Of a DNA stretch of 64,000 nucleotides, positions 1-12,437 are shown in pieces. A model generated the notes under the pieces. That model saw nothing but the letters and a program-made list of their open reading frames with translations. It made no database searches and was not told the origin of the DNA. Position 1 is the stretch's first letter. Every line of letters begins with the position of its first letter. The position numbers and the translations under genes are program-made. The DNA comes from Psoroptes ovis (Eukaryota > Arthropoda > Arachnida > Sarcoptiformes > Psoroptidae), in contig PQWQ01000001.1 in NCBI GenBank assembly GCA_002943765.1, positions 1,488,001-1,552,000 on the forward strand. The letters run 5' to 3'.

Positions 1-2184
1 GTTTATCAACTGTTGAAAATTATGCACACGATGTTTATATAAAATCAAATTTAACGATAGAATTGGATAGAGTTATTAATCAAATTATTGAAGAAAATCA
101 TAACTTGAATCAAACATTATTAACTTCGACCACATCATCATCATCATCATCATCAGCATCCCCATCATTATCTACAACGTCTAATCGATTCATAAATGAA
201 ACACCTAATGTTATGTTATTTTGTGATCTTATTGAAGCAATTTTATTACATGGACTGAAGGAAAAATTATCGAAAACAGTTTCTAATGTATTTTTGACAA
301 AACCTCGCCCTAAAAATTTATTTTGCTTAGATTTTTGGTCAATCGTTAAAATATTATCACATAATGAAGAATCGAAACATCTAAAGCAATTAACACAAAT
401 AACAACCGATGTTGGACGATGTCGGGCATGGATACGTTTATCACTCAATGAATGTCTATTACGAAGCTATTTAATTAGTTTAATCTGTGATTCATCATGT
501 TTAAATTCATACTATAGATCATCAGCATTTCTGCGTGATCAACAACATACGGATATGATGAGAAATTCACTTGCAGCATTAGATCCGTATATTTTCAATT
601 TAAATGCTAATAATGCTTCGTTAAACCATTGGTCATCGAAAACACTGGAATTTCTTGGTGTTATTATAGAGCAAAACGAAGACGCATATATGGTTGCAAC
701 AGCATTGGACGCAATTCATTTGATTAGTGAAGATATTGCTGCATCAAAAAATAATGATGTATGTTTATTCACGTTGTTACTTTTTAATTCTAATTTTTTT
801 TTATCACAGAAACAGAAATCATTTGTGAAAAAGAAGATGAAATCATCAAACATGATGATATCAGATAAAAGTATGGAAGAATCATCATTGAGAGAATCGA
901 TTGATGATAATGAATCTAAACATGTGCAATCATCTCCCTTGCCCAATCATCATCCGTCAAAGAATCGTTCAAAAACAATAGAAATATCTATTCCTGAAAG
1001 GAATGATGATGAAGATAGAAATATTGAAATGAACGAAGAAGATATATTTGATGATAATAATAATAATACAAATGAATTATATGCTGGTAATTCACTATCA
1101 GTGCGATCTGGTTGGTCAACACAACCAATAACATTAGATGAAAGTTACAATGCATTACTTGAGAGTTATTCAACACGTGCAATTTTATCTAGTACACCGG
1201 ACATTGGTGAAATAAAAAATTCTATATTAACAAATGGATCGTTTGATACCACTAATAATGCTGATCATAGCGTGTCATCATCAATATCGAATGAGAATGA
1301 TTTCGAGATTATACCAAAAAATTTAATAAGCAATGATGATGATACTGAATATAAAAATTTCTTTGAATTATCTAGTAAATTATCAAATGAATTTGGTCTT
1401 GATGAACAAGATTATAAATGTCACAATTGTCAACGACCGATTGGTATGATTTATGGCAGATATATGAAATGTCAAATCGATGGCCATCTTTATTGTATCG
1501 ATTGCCATGGTCAAGAAGAATCAATAATTCCAGCACAAATCATATATAATTGGTGCTTCAAAAAGTTTCCAGTAGCAAAACACAATCGACAACGTTTAAT
1601 TCTGATCGAAAATGAACCGATTTTCGATTTGAAAATTTTGAGTCCTAATATTTATGTTGCTATTCCTGAAATGGAAGAAATTTTAAATTTACGAACGCAA
1701 TTATTTTTTCTGCATGCATATTTATTCACTTGTCAAGAACAGACTGCATTAAAAATGAGGAAATTGGTTTGGCCACGTGAACATTTATTCGAGCACATAC
1801 ATCTTTATTCTATTAATGATTTACAACAAGTAAGTTCTCGCTTATGATTATTCATATGATATTCAACCATCAATATTTATTTTCTTTGCAACATTCTAGA
1901 TTTACAACAATATTTTAGCTACAACATTATGGCAAGTAATTATATTTGCTCGTAAACATATTGCCAGCTGTAATTTATGTAAATTAAAAGGATTTTATTG
2001 TGAAATATGTAAAAATTCGGAAATATTATATCCATTCGATACTGATACAACAAGACGTTGTGATCGATGTAAAAGTGTTTTTCATGTAAAATGTTTCATG
2101 GAAAAATATGATAAAAATAATTGTGCAAAATGTTTACGCTTGGCTAAAAAACGTGGACAACAATTAAGCCAAAACAACTCTTAA
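1..2184 (+). CDS. RUBCN: Rubicon-like RUN/Rubicon-homology autophagy regulator, 5' partial
   Basis: Exons: <1..1829 and 1900..2184, phase 0. The frame is open to the left edge, so the true start lies outside the window. The N-terminal ~200 codons form a RUN domain (FCDLIEAILLHGLK, then WIRLSLNECLLRSYL). A Ser/Asn/acidic low-complexity middle follows. The C-terminal ~250 codons are a cysteine-rich Rubicon homology domain: CHNCQ, CIDCHG, then CNLCKLKGFYCEIC, CDRCKSVFHVKC and CAKC, which bind zinc and, in the family, Rab7. RUN plus RH without PH domains fits Rubicon better than PLEKHM1. Rubicon restrains the class III PI3K/UVRAG complex and endosome/autophagosome maturation. A 51-nt in-frame segment (759-809) looks like an intron read through by the open frame. 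The family call is firm. The choice of paralogue is somewhat less so. Confidence 0.85.
759..809 (+). other. Probable 51-bp in-frame intron inside the Rubicon gene
   Basis: The segment begins GTATGT right after a complete GAT codon and ends in a T-rich tract plus ATCACAG. It is 17 codons long with no stop. Its translation is hydrophobic (Leu/Phe-rich), unlike the charged, Ser-rich sequence on either side. Length, donor and acceptor all match the proven introns in this window. It is most likely removed, and a naive open frame hides it. Confidence 0.6.
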
Positions 2185-2504
2185 TCTTGATATCGATAAA
2201 TCTTCGACATTGAACCTTTGTAATTTAAAAAAACTTGACTTGACCTTTTTGAATCGATTCACTATGTGATTAAAATTTAATTGTAATTTGAATTGTTTGT
2301 TTTGATCGAAAAATTGAATTCAATCATAATATTTCACATTTGCTTACGCACAAGAATTGGCCAAAAACAAATTCATGAATTTCAAATTTTTTTTTTTTTT
2401 ATTATCATCAAATCAAATAATGAATTTTCAATATTTATATAATTAAATATTGGTTTTGACGTGTAATCATTCAAATAATTTCGAGATAAATGGTTTCAAA
2501 AATC
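2185..2504. other. Convergent 3' region between Rubicon and DLST
   Basis: 320 bp of AT-rich sequence between two convergent stop codons, with a T run near 2388-2400. On the minus strand an AATAAA-type signal lies about 100 bp past the DLST stop. I see no coding potential. Confidence 0.6.
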
Positions 2505-4300
2505 TTAAACATCTAATAATAAAACTCTAGGATCTTCGACGGCAGATTTAATTTTACGCAAAAATGTCACAGCTTCTCTGCCATCAATTAATCGATGATC
2601 ATACGTAAGACATACATACATCATTGGTCGAATTTCGATCTAAAATTAATAAATCAATTTTAGTATTTAAGAATTTCAACGTGAAAATAAATACCTTTTT
2701 ATCAATAACAACTGGTCTATCAATAATTGCATGCATTCCAAGTATAGCAGATTGTGGAGGATTTATGATTGGTGTACCGAACATGGAACCAAATACACCG
2801 CCATTACTAATAGTGAATGTACCACCATCCATATCTTCGATTGCTAATTGATTATTACGTGCTTTTTCACCTAATTCACTAATTGCTTTTTCAATTTGTG
2901 CATAATTCATATTTTCTACGTTACGCAATACGGGTACAACTAAACCTTTTGGTGTAGCAACAGCAACACTGATATCGATGTAATCACGATAAACAGTTTC
3001 GTTTCCTTCAATAACAGCGTTAACAACCGGTTGATCTTGTAAGGCGAATGCAGATGCTTTGATGAAGGCTGACATGAAGCCTAATTTTAGATTATGTTTT
3101 TTCTGGAAAGCATCTTTGTGACGATTACGCATTTCCATAATATTGCTGATTACCAAAGAATAATTAATTTTTGGAAATTATTGAGAAACATCTCACTCAT
3201 ACCTCATATCGATTTCATTGAATGTGGTCAACATCGCATATGTATTCTGTGCATCTTTAAGACGTTTCGCGATTCTTTGTCGCATTCGATTCATTTTTAC
3301 CCGTGTTTCTTTTCTCGTTCCACCAAACATTGCAGTTTCCACAGGACTAGCAGCCATTGTTTGTGCAGCTGATTTCACTTCTGAAACAGGCGTGCTAGAA
3401 ATCGGCACTGGACCAGAGGAAGCAGGTGCTGACGCTGTTTCTGGCTTTGGTGGTGGAGGAGGAGGAGCTGGAGCTGAAGATTCAGCAGCTGCCGCTATAG
3501 GTGCTTCAGCAGGTTTTGAAGTCTCTGAAGATGCGCCACCAGCGGCGCCAACACGAATGCGTAGCACAACATTACCAGGCTGCACAGTTGAACCATCTTC
3601 AGCTAAAATTTCTTCGATTACTCCAGCAACTGGTGAATGAATTGGTACTGAAGTCTAAGAATTGACGGAAAAATATATGTGAAATTTGTTTGCCATGGAA
3701 GAAAGAGCGAACCTTATCAGTTTCAACTTCAGCAACAACTTCATCTTCGGTTACGGAATCGCCAACAGCTATTTGCATGATTTAATTCAAATCTTATTTG
3801 AATGATGATTATTTCGATTTTTAAATTGAAATACCTTTCATCCAACGAATATCACCTTCGCTCAACGATTCGGCCAATGCGGGAACAATAACATCTCTTA
3901 TTTCATTATCTTAAGAAAATTACGAATTTATTAAAGAATAAATCATTGAAGTTGTTTTAACTTACAATAAATTGATGATGTATGAATATTTCTATTCTGT
4001 TTTTGTTGAAATACTAATAAATTTCTACCATCATCGAATGAGCATTTATTATCAAAATTATTGCTGAAAATTATAGATGTTGTTAATGATAGATTCCGTA
4101 TATTATTAAATAATAATGACTGATTATTATTATTATTAAGACTAATCAATTCATGTGATTTTAACAAATTTGGTATTTTCAATGAATTTTTAGATGATAG
4201 ACGACCACCAACTAAATTAATGAAAAATAAAATTAATAAATTGAATCAAAAATAAGATTAAACATTTACCGGTTGGAAAAATTTTTGCAAATTTCAACAT
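2505..4300 (-). CDS. DLST: 2-oxoglutarate dehydrogenase E2 (dihydrolipoyl succinyltransferase)
   Basis: Seven exons on the minus strand: 4270-4300, 3966-4211, 3835-3909, 3713-3768, 3203-3654, 2695-3145, 2505-2639, all phase-consistent, giving 481 aa. The ATG exon encodes a short basic, Asn-rich mitochondrial presequence. The lipoyl domain follows (VIVPALAESLSEGDIRWMK, then EVETDK carrying the lipoyl lysine). Next comes a Pro/Ala linker (residues ~190-240), with no separate E1-binding domain visible, as in animal DLST. The C-terminal catalytic domain has FTISNGGVFGS and the active-site YDHRLIDGREAV. It transfers succinyl to CoA in the TCA-cycle oxoglutarate dehydrogenase complex in the mitochondrial matrix. 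The gene lies downstream of DAP5 on the same strand. Confidence 0.96.
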
Positions 4301-5024
4301 TTTTAATCAAAAATTCATTTAAAAATTGCTAGATTTTCTTATTTAAATTCTTAATTATCAAAGATTTTTAAAAAGAAAATAAATAAATTAAGCAAAATAC
4401 AATTTTTAAAAAAAATTCAACCAAATTATCTTTTAATAAAAAATCGATCAAATGTATGAATTCATTTGATAATATGCAAATATATTTATAAAATTAAATA
4501 AAATAACACATAGCACACAGACAAACGCAAAAGGGCAACATGTATAAACGAAACGGTGTTATACGATGCCACCACCACCGTCATCTATCGACTGATGTAT
4601 TATATACATTAAATATTAATGATTAAATTTTATTGATTTATTCAATTTTTATTTATTAATTTCATTTCAAATCAATTTCAATCATCATAATTTCATATCA
4701 TTCATTTATTGAATTGTTATTAAAATAAAAGAATTATCATCATTTAAAAAAAAGTTCAAATTGTTTTTCTTTTTTTTGTGTGTGTTTGTTTTCCAATTAT
4801 AATCATTTGAATTAAGGTAAATTTTATTTGATAGTGTTAAATATTTGTTTATTAGGTTATTATGTGATTGAATGGAAATATTTTTTTCATTTTTTGGATG
4901 TAAAATAAAATTAAAATGTATGATTTTATGATAATTTGATTGATTTTTGTTTAAATTCTAATAAAATTATAATTGATAATGATGTTGTAATCGATATTAT
5001 TAATATCATCATTATAATTTTTAT
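4301..5024. other. Intergenic: DLST promoter side and DAP5 3' side
   Basis: 724 bp, very AT-rich, with TTTTTG/TGTGTG runs around 4768-4790. It holds the DLST upstream region and the 3' end of eIF4G2, both on the minus strand. No further coding segment is visible. Confidence 0.6.
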
Positions 5025-8000
5025 TTATTCTTCTTCTTCATCATCATCTTCTTCTAACCATATAAGCCATTTATTAACTTGAAATAATGCTTTACCTTTG
5101 CCTGGGTATTCTTCGTTAATATCCTCACGCCATTTAAAGAAAACTTCGTCGTCAACTATTTCTTGTTCATAAAGCATATTGAACCATTTTTCGATTAAAC
5201 CTTTAGGAAAATTGTTATCATGACAATATGTTTGTAATGAATAAAGAACCACTAATTGTAAGTCATGTTTTCCGGCAAGAAATTTTTTCAAAACTAATCC
5301 ATATTTCGCCAATTCTTCTTCCTGTTTTTGGAACAATGCATTAGTGAATACAAATGGATTGTCCGGATTGTTGTGTTTTGAAACAATATGTTTAAGCAAA
5401 GTTGAAAATATAACCGAAATAAATTCTGTACTATTTTGCAATGTTGGATTAACATTTTCTTTAAGCCAACGATATAATGAATTCGGTGAACAATCACTTG
5501 TAATTTGTTTGGTTATATCAGATTCAATGCGCAACATCGGATATAAAAATGTTAATTTACGATCTTCAAGTATATCTGCCATTCGTTCTTTATTACGATC
5601 CGGTTCAGGTACCATTTGCATTAGATTTATTTTTGATTCAGTAAACAAATCGAATAACCATGCTTGTCCTTTTGATTTATGAAGATTTTGTAATATAAGA
5701 GGAAACAATGGATAGTATTGTCCACCGTCCAATAAATCACCGATTTCTTTCAATGTGATTACATTTTCCATAATAGCATTTGCTATATATGCTGCGACAT
5801 ATGATCGAGCACGTGGTGTTTCCACTTCTAATTCATTGATTTTAGAAAATAAATTTTTCAATGATGCCATGAATACTTGATCAGTAACTAATTGTTCTGA
5901 TTTGATACGGTTCAATAATCGATTAGTTTGTTCACGTTCTTTTTCCGATCTACCAATCTGTATGCGCATTATTGTCAAAAATATTTCATCGAAATTATTT
6001 TTCGACGATTTTATAAATTGCATAATTGATTCATATTTATCTTCATTTTGATAATAATCATTCAATAATTTTTCAATTTCTAAATAAATGTTAGTCTGAT
6101 CATCTTTTTCGTTATTATTATTACTGTTAGCACTTAAATCATCATTATTAACACTATTTTGCTGTTGATGTTGATCATCATTGATTCTTAATTGATTCAT
6201 TCCATTCGATAAATCTTTAGCATTCAATTTATTGACATTCATGAATTTACTAAAACCAGTATTTGATTTTTGAAATGCATTCATTGAATTTTGGTTACGA
6301 TTATTATTGTTCATATTGAATGAATTTTGACGATTACCACCATCATTATTATTGTTATTAGTGAATGGCTGTTTCATCATCATCATTGGCATGGGACGAT
6401 CATTATCATTATTGTTAGATTGTTGCTGGTGCTGCTGATGTTGATGATGATAATTATTATTAAAATGTCCAGAATGTTTTGCAAAAGGCATATTTTGTTG
6501 ATTTTTCATTTGTTTTTGAAAACGTGGCGGCAAATTCGATGGTAAATTATTATTATTATTATTGCTGCTGCTGTTATTGTTCATGTTGGATCCACTATTA
6601 TTTTGATTGTAGTGTTGTTGTTGCTGCTGATGGCGATAATTATTCATTTGATAATTATCACGCTTCATCATCATTGAAGATGATTGCTGCTGATTTTGTT
6701 GATAATTATTATTTTTCTGGTAGTAATAATTCGAATTATTTTGATTATTAGTCTGATTTTGGTTATTATTATTGTTATTATTGAAATTTGATCTTCGTGG
6801 GTTATTCCATTGGCCAAAATTATGGTCATTAATAGCACCTGGGCCTGTGCCAAGATACATTGGACCGATCGGCATCGGTGAAAACATGTCATCCATTCTA
6901 CCTTGATGCTGCGGATTCATGAAAGGATGTCCATGATGTCGAAAATGATTATGAATATTATATAATGGCGAACCATATGTTGATAACAATCCATTGTTAT
7001 TGTCTTTTTCCATAATTTTTTCCGTTACACTACTTTGCAGTACCTCTTTTTGTCTAGGTATCCACTATAAAAATCGGATTAAAATCATATTGATATAAGA
7101 TGAAAATAAAGTAAAAAAACAACATTCAAAAAATCTTACATTATTTTTTCTCAATTCAATCACATCCAATAACATGAATTTAATACGTGAATTAATTTCA
7201 TTACTTTTGGAATATGTATTCATACGATCAAAATATTGATCCAAAAGTACACTAGCTTTTTCGTTAGTTTCCAATGAATGTCCAATATTTTTCATTATTT
7301 CACATAAACATTCCAAATCTTGCATTTTATCGGCAATGCTTTGATTTTTAGCACGCGATAATAATTGTCTAATACAATCATGTAATATATTTTCTGGTAA
7401 CAATTGTTGTTTACCCAATTCACAAATGAATTTAATATTGCAAAGCATTTTTTGCTTTGCCAATAATCGTTTCTCTTCATCGCCACTGCTAAGTGGTACT
7501 GATTGATCATATTGTTCGAATGCATTGCAACGATTTTCATATTCTTCTTTGCATTTTTTCAACAATAATATTTTAAAAACCTTAGGAATAAAATAAAAAA
7601 AATATGAATAATGAATATCATAATTTAAGAAAATGAATGGGAGATTAGATTTACATTTTTATTGTAGTTTTCTTCATAATATTTTGAAACATTATCATTA
7701 ATTACTTTGCATAATTTGGCGTACATGCAACTATATTTGTAATCATCCAATGCTTTGTTGAATATTAATAATAAAACACGTGTTAATACATCTTCAGATT
7801 CGAGACCAAGATTTAATAAATCTTGGCTCAATTTATCAAATTTTTCTGGTGTTATTTTGTTTAAAATTCTGAAATTATATTCAATACATGATTATGAGTG
7901 AGAGTAAATGGAATCAAAATACATACCCTCTAACTTTATAAACAATTTGAGGATTAGTATCATTGTTAGCATCTCTGAAATTACTATTACTGGATGGAGC

Positions 8001-8288
8001 CAATCTACGAATTAAAATTGATCCATTATTATTATTATTATTACGGCCATAAGTTGTTGTAGTTCCAATTGGTGTTGAAGGTACTAATATTGTCGATGCT
8101 GATGCTGTTGATGATTGCGATGATTGTGACGATAACGTTGAACGTTGTGAAACATCGTCCTTATTACTACTACAACCGCCACCTCCCGAAAATCGAGAAG
8201 TTTGACCGTCCAATACTCGCTGGTTGTCCGTCGTTGTTGATGTTAAGTGGAAAATTTTGCCCAAAGAAAATGTTTGAGTTAAGTTCAA
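5025..8288 (-). CDS. EIF4G2: eIF4G2 / DAP5 / NAT1, non-canonical translation initiation factor; start codon uncertain
   Basis: Minus-strand exons 7927-8288(5' end uncertain), 7655-7868, 7140-7580 and 5025-7064, ~1018 aa if read from a TTG at 8288. Order: a Ser/Gly-rich N-terminus; a MIF4G domain (KVRGILNKITPEKFDKL .. DLECLCEIMKNIG .. RIKFMLLDVIELR); the DAP5 signature GTGPG; ~270 residues of Asn/Gln-rich linker; an MA3 domain; and a W2/eIF5C domain ending FPGKGKALFQVN-type (here YPGKGKALFQVNKWLIWLEE) with an acidic tail. There is no eIF4E- or PABP-binding region, as expected for DAP5. It supports cap-independent and re-initiation translation. Between the upstream in-frame stop (8325-8327) and the MIF4G domain there is no ATG. 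The first in-frame ATG (7724-7726) lies inside MIF4G. Either a non-AUG codon or an unseen upstream exon supplies the start. Confidence 0.93.
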
Positions 8289-9870
8289 ATTGATGAAAAA
8301 AATGAGGTAATAATCTATCGGAATTCAAAATTGAATGTTCGTTGTTTTTTCAAATGTTTTTACAAAATGATAAATAGTTCAAATAAAACTTGATGTTGAT
8401 TTGATCCACAAATCACTGGATCACACACACACACAAAGACACAAACAAAATCACCAATATAAATCAATAGTTTAATGTACGAAAATTGTTTTGTGTCTTG
8501 GAGACAATTTTAAATAAAGGGATAAATAAATAAAGTATTTCGATTAATCGACGACGACAACAAACGATAAGAAACAATAAAAACAAATAACGACGTAAAC
8601 ACACACACACACTAACTTATGTATGATTACAAATTTTTGAATTGATTGATGACTCAGAAGTATTAAAAAACAATCAAATCTATCAAATAACACAAAATTT
8701 TTGTTCAAAATTCAAATTAAACCGAATTAAATCAAAGATATATCCAAAATCTTGATTGGAAAATATCTTGAATCTTTTGATTTTGATCTATTTCTTTTGT
8801 ATTAATCGAATTTCTTCAACGAAGACAACGACAACAACAATGATCATCGATGAGTGATGGTTTTCGTTGTTTCTTGTGTCGCGTTTTTCACCCCGAAAAA
8901 TTATTTCTAAAATAAAAATAATTAAATTTTAGGATAAACACAACTAAAAATTTACTGAAAAAATATGAAAAAATGCTGCGTGTTTTATTAATTCGTATGT
9001 GTTGTTTTGCTTTATTTGAGCAATTGAATTGAAATAAATAATGATCATCATCATCATCATCATCATGAGGAGTAGAGAGCAACATAAAACAGTGTATTAA
9101 TGAAGACAAAGAGTGAGCAAAATAAACAAAGTAAAAAAATGAAAGACTCAAAAACGAAATCGGCGGCGCTGTTTTCTTTCTTTGCTGCGCACTGGCACAA
9201 CACACGCACACATTGATATTTTTCAGCCAAAAAGAGATGAAATTTTTTTTGTTTTGTAACTTCTGCTTTATGTTCTCAGGTGATGGCCTCAAGTTATTCC
9301 AGTGTTATCATTGTGATTGAATGTAATTTGAATTTTTTTATGGAGAAAATCAATGATCGAAAGCTGGTAGAGGTGTGTAGGCCGCATCCTTTGTATTCTC
9401 TCTTAGGTTCATTTATTTATGCATATATTCCTGTTTACATTTAGGCTTAATCATCTTCATCATCGAAAATTGAATTTATTCTTCATTTTTGTTTGAATGT
9501 GGTTATTATTTTTAATGACTGAAATATAAATATATTCATATAAGATATCGGGATATTTGGAAATGATGGCAGCACCTGATGTTGATGGTAGTAGTGCTGC
9601 TGGCCATCAAACTTGATCACCTGAATTTCTTAGGCAGTTTTCCGCCTCAATCGATAATGATTTTTTTCGCATCTTAGCATTTCACTTCTAACCAGAAAAA
9701 CCGGAAAATTTCTTAAATTGAAAGTATGAAGGAAAAAATGACCAAAATAATTGATTTCTACTTCGAATTGAATGTTTTATACGGATTGAATTATTGAATG
9801 TTTTGGCGGATAAATGATACTCTTAAAAAAATCCATAATTTAATTATAATTGGCTCCTTTTTCTCTCGAT
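8289..9870. other. Leader/promoter region of eIF4G2 and 3' flank of TRAPPC2L
   Basis: 1.6 kb without a convincing gene. It contains (CA)n tracts near 8425-8440 and 8598-8613, a (TCA)n run at about 9044-9066, and a less repetitive stretch 9290-9870. The eIF4G2 5' UTR must lie in the left part. A 134-codon minus open frame at 8888-9292 has no family features and is not called. Confidence 0.55.
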
Positions 9871-10425
9871 TTAACCGAAAAGTTCATCGATTTTCTTCAG
9901 TAAACATCTGTGGAAGAGAAATATGAAGAAACACTTTGAATAGGACGGAAATCATAAAGAAATATCAACAAAATCTTACGGTGATTGTATTGTTTGTCCA
10001 TGCACATAGAATGGATTCATTGTTGTCACATCAACATATATATTATGTATTGTTTTCAATATTGATCGAGCTTCATTATCACGTATTTGATTAATTTGTT
10101 GCTGTTGTGGCTGTTGATTAGTATTTTGATATTGATTATTTAAATTAATATTATTATTAATCATTAATAATATTTTATTATTAGTAGATGAACAAAGGCC
10201 ATAAATTTTATAATAATCACTTTGATGCAAAATACCCAAATATTGTTCACGTATATTTTGTTGTTTTTCATCGATTACATCCAATGATGAATGTAATTTA
10301 AATAATAAATCAATATTATTATCATTTAAATTATTTGATTGTTGTTTATTGTTATCATTTCTTGTACGAATAAGAATCGGTTTATTGTGATTGTTTATGA
10401 TTGCGATCGCTAAAACCGAGGACAT
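9871..10425 (-). CDS. TRAPPC2L: Trafficking protein particle complex subunit 2-like
   Basis: Exons 9980-10425 and 9871-9907, 160 aa, the second exon adding only 13 residues. The chosen ATG (10423-10425) opens MSSVLAIAIINN, matching the hydrophobic first strand of the longin-like sedlin fold. Diagnostic blocks are HSSLDVIDEK, REQYLGILHQSDYYKIYG, IRDNEARSILKTIHN and MNPFYVHGQTIQSP. A Gln/Asn insert separates the strand around LLMINNNINLN from the final helices. The protein is a small TRAPP subunit that tethers vesicles and assists Rab1/Rab11 exchange at the Golgi. It is divergent from V-ATPase subunit B across 429 bp. Confidence 0.92.
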
Positions 10426-10854
10426 TTTGCTCTTCTGAAGTTTTAAATTATTTTTCAATCTTTTTAATCAATTTGAAAACAAGAAATTGGCTTAAAATTT
10501 GAAAATGAACAACAAAACAAATTTTATTTTCGCTCGTCCTTTGTGAATTTCTCATCTCTCTCTCAGTCTCAAATGGACTTTATTTTCTCTGCCGTTTTTG
10601 CGGAGTTTGAGCATTACACGCTTGTCATTGCGATAAATATATCATCATCTCATCAATATTATCAATGGTTTGAATTGGCTGGGCGTTCTTTGAGCAGCAA
10701 ATAATTTTGCATTCATTTTAAAGAAAATTTAATTGTATTCAATAAAACATCTTTATTTCGAAAATCATTAGGAATCGTGCATTTTTTTCACTCGAAATTT
10801 GAATCAAATTCATTTCAATTCAAGAAGATTATATTAGACAAAAACAAATCAACA
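10426..10854. promoter_or_regulatory. Divergent promoter region, TRAPPC2L (-) / V-ATPase B (+)
   Basis: 429 bp between two divergent start codons. A TC-rich tract with a TCAGT initiator-like pentamer (about 10563-10568) lies in the middle. Both genes' transcription starts must be here, but no TATA box is convincing. Confidence 0.5.
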
Positions 10855-12437
10855 ATGACTGTCAACGAATGGCTAAATCCAAGTGCAGCAAATCGTACAC
10901 ATTCAATGGCTGTGACTCGAAATTATATTTCACAGCCACGATTAACATATAAAACTGTTACCGGTGTTAATGGTCCATTAGTCATATTAGATCAGGTTAA
11001 ATTTCCAAAATATGCTGAAATTGTTAAATTAACATTGAATGATGGTACTGTACGTACTGGACAAGTATTAGAAGTTAGCGGTTCGAAAGCCGTTGTACAA
11101 GTGTTTGAAGGAACATCCGGTATCGATGCTAAACATACTGTTTGTGAATTTACAGGTATCCATTATCATATTGATTTCAACCAGATTCATGATTTATATT
11201 TTGTTGTTTTTTAGGAGATATTTTACGCACACCTGTATCAGAAGATATGTTAGGTCGTGTATTCAATGGTTCTGGTAAACCAATTGACAATGGTCCGCCA
11301 GTTTTAGCTGAAGATTATCTTGATATCGATGGTCAACCAATTAATCCTGAATCACGTATTTATCCAGAAGAAATGATACAAACCGGTATATCTGCTATCG
11401 ATATTATGAATTCGATTGCTCGTGGACAAAAGATTCCAATCTTTTCAGCTGCTGGTTTGCCTCATAATGAAATCGCTGCCCAAATTTGCCGTCAAGGTGG
11501 TCTAGTTAAGTTGGATGGACGCGGTAATGAAGCAGATGATAATTTTGCTATTGTGTTCGCCGCTATGGGTGTCAATATGGAGACAGCTAGATTTTTCAAA
11601 CAAGATTTTGAAGAAAATGGTTCTATGGAAAATGTCTGTCTTTTCTTGAATCTTGCTAATGATCCAACAATTGAGCGTATTATTACGCCTCGTCTTGCAT
11701 TGACAACAGCTGAATTTTTGGCTTATCAATGTGAAAAACATGTATTAGTCATTTTGACTGATATGTCATCATATGCTGAAGCTTTACGTGAAGTATCTGC
11801 TGCTCGTGAAGAAGTTCCCGGCCGTCGTGGTTTCCCTGGTTACATGTACACCGATTTAGCTACAATTTACGAACGTGCTGGACGTGTCGAAGGCCGTTGT
11901 GGTTCAATTACTCAAATTCCAATTTTGACTATGCCAAACGATGATATCACTCACCCGATTCCTGATCTTACTGGATATATTACCGAAGGACAAGTATATG
12001 TTGATCGTCAGTTACATAATCGACAAGTTTATCCACCAATCAATGTATTGCCATCACTTAGTCGTCTGATGAAATCTGCCATCGGTGAAGGAATGACAAG
12101 AAAAGACCATGCTGATGTTTCGAATCAATTATATGCTTGCTATGCCATTGGCAAAGATGTGCAAGCAATGAAAGCTGTCGTTGGTGAAGAAGCTTTAACA
12201 GCTGAAGATTTATTATATCTCGAATTCTTGAATAAATTTGAGAAAACATTCATAACACAAGGCAGCTATGAAAATCGTACCGTATTCGAATCTTTGGACA
12301 TAGGTTGGAAATTATTACGTATTTTCCCAAAAGAAATGCTTAAGCGTATTCCGGCTGATACAATAGCTGAATTTTATCCAAGACAAGGTGGTGGAGGTGG
12401 TCAAGCCGCTGCAACAACAGCACAAACATCAAAATAA
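10855..12437 (+). CDS. ATP6V1B: V-type proton ATPase subunit B
   Basis: Exons 10855-11155 and 11215-12437, 507 aa, with the single 59-bp intron splitting a Gly codon (FTG|DIL). The ATG is the first in frame with sequence resembling the family's N-terminus. Conserved blocks include VTGVNGPLVILD, SGIDAKHTVCEFTGDILRTPVSEDMLGR, GQKIPIFSAAGLPHNEIAAQ, LTDMSSYAEALREVSAAREE, GFPGYMYTDLATIYERAGR and LPSLSRLMKSAIGEGMTRKDH. This is the non-catalytic nucleotide-binding subunit of the V1 ring, which drives acidification of endosomes, lysosomes and apical membranes (Drosophila Vha55). The sequence is near-invariant and intact. Confidence 0.98.

Noticed and set aside
110..448. 112-codon minus frame opposite the Rubicon RUN domain
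   Set aside because: The plus strand encodes a conserved domain. The minus frame is its mirror with an Asp run from TCA repeats.
6327..6751. Plus-strand frames opposite the Asn-rich part of DAP5
   Set aside because: They are antisense shadows of ATT/AAT codon runs in the real gene.
8888..9292. 134-codon minus-strand frame between DAP5 and TRAPPC2L
   Set aside because: It is built on TCA and CA repeats and poly-T, with no family resemblance.
9563..9616. 17-codon plus frame with unusually GC-rich codons (MMAAPDVDGSSAAGHQT)
   Set aside because: It is too short, lacks a joined exon or homologue, and sits in the 3' flank of TRAPPC2L. A chance frame is more likely.
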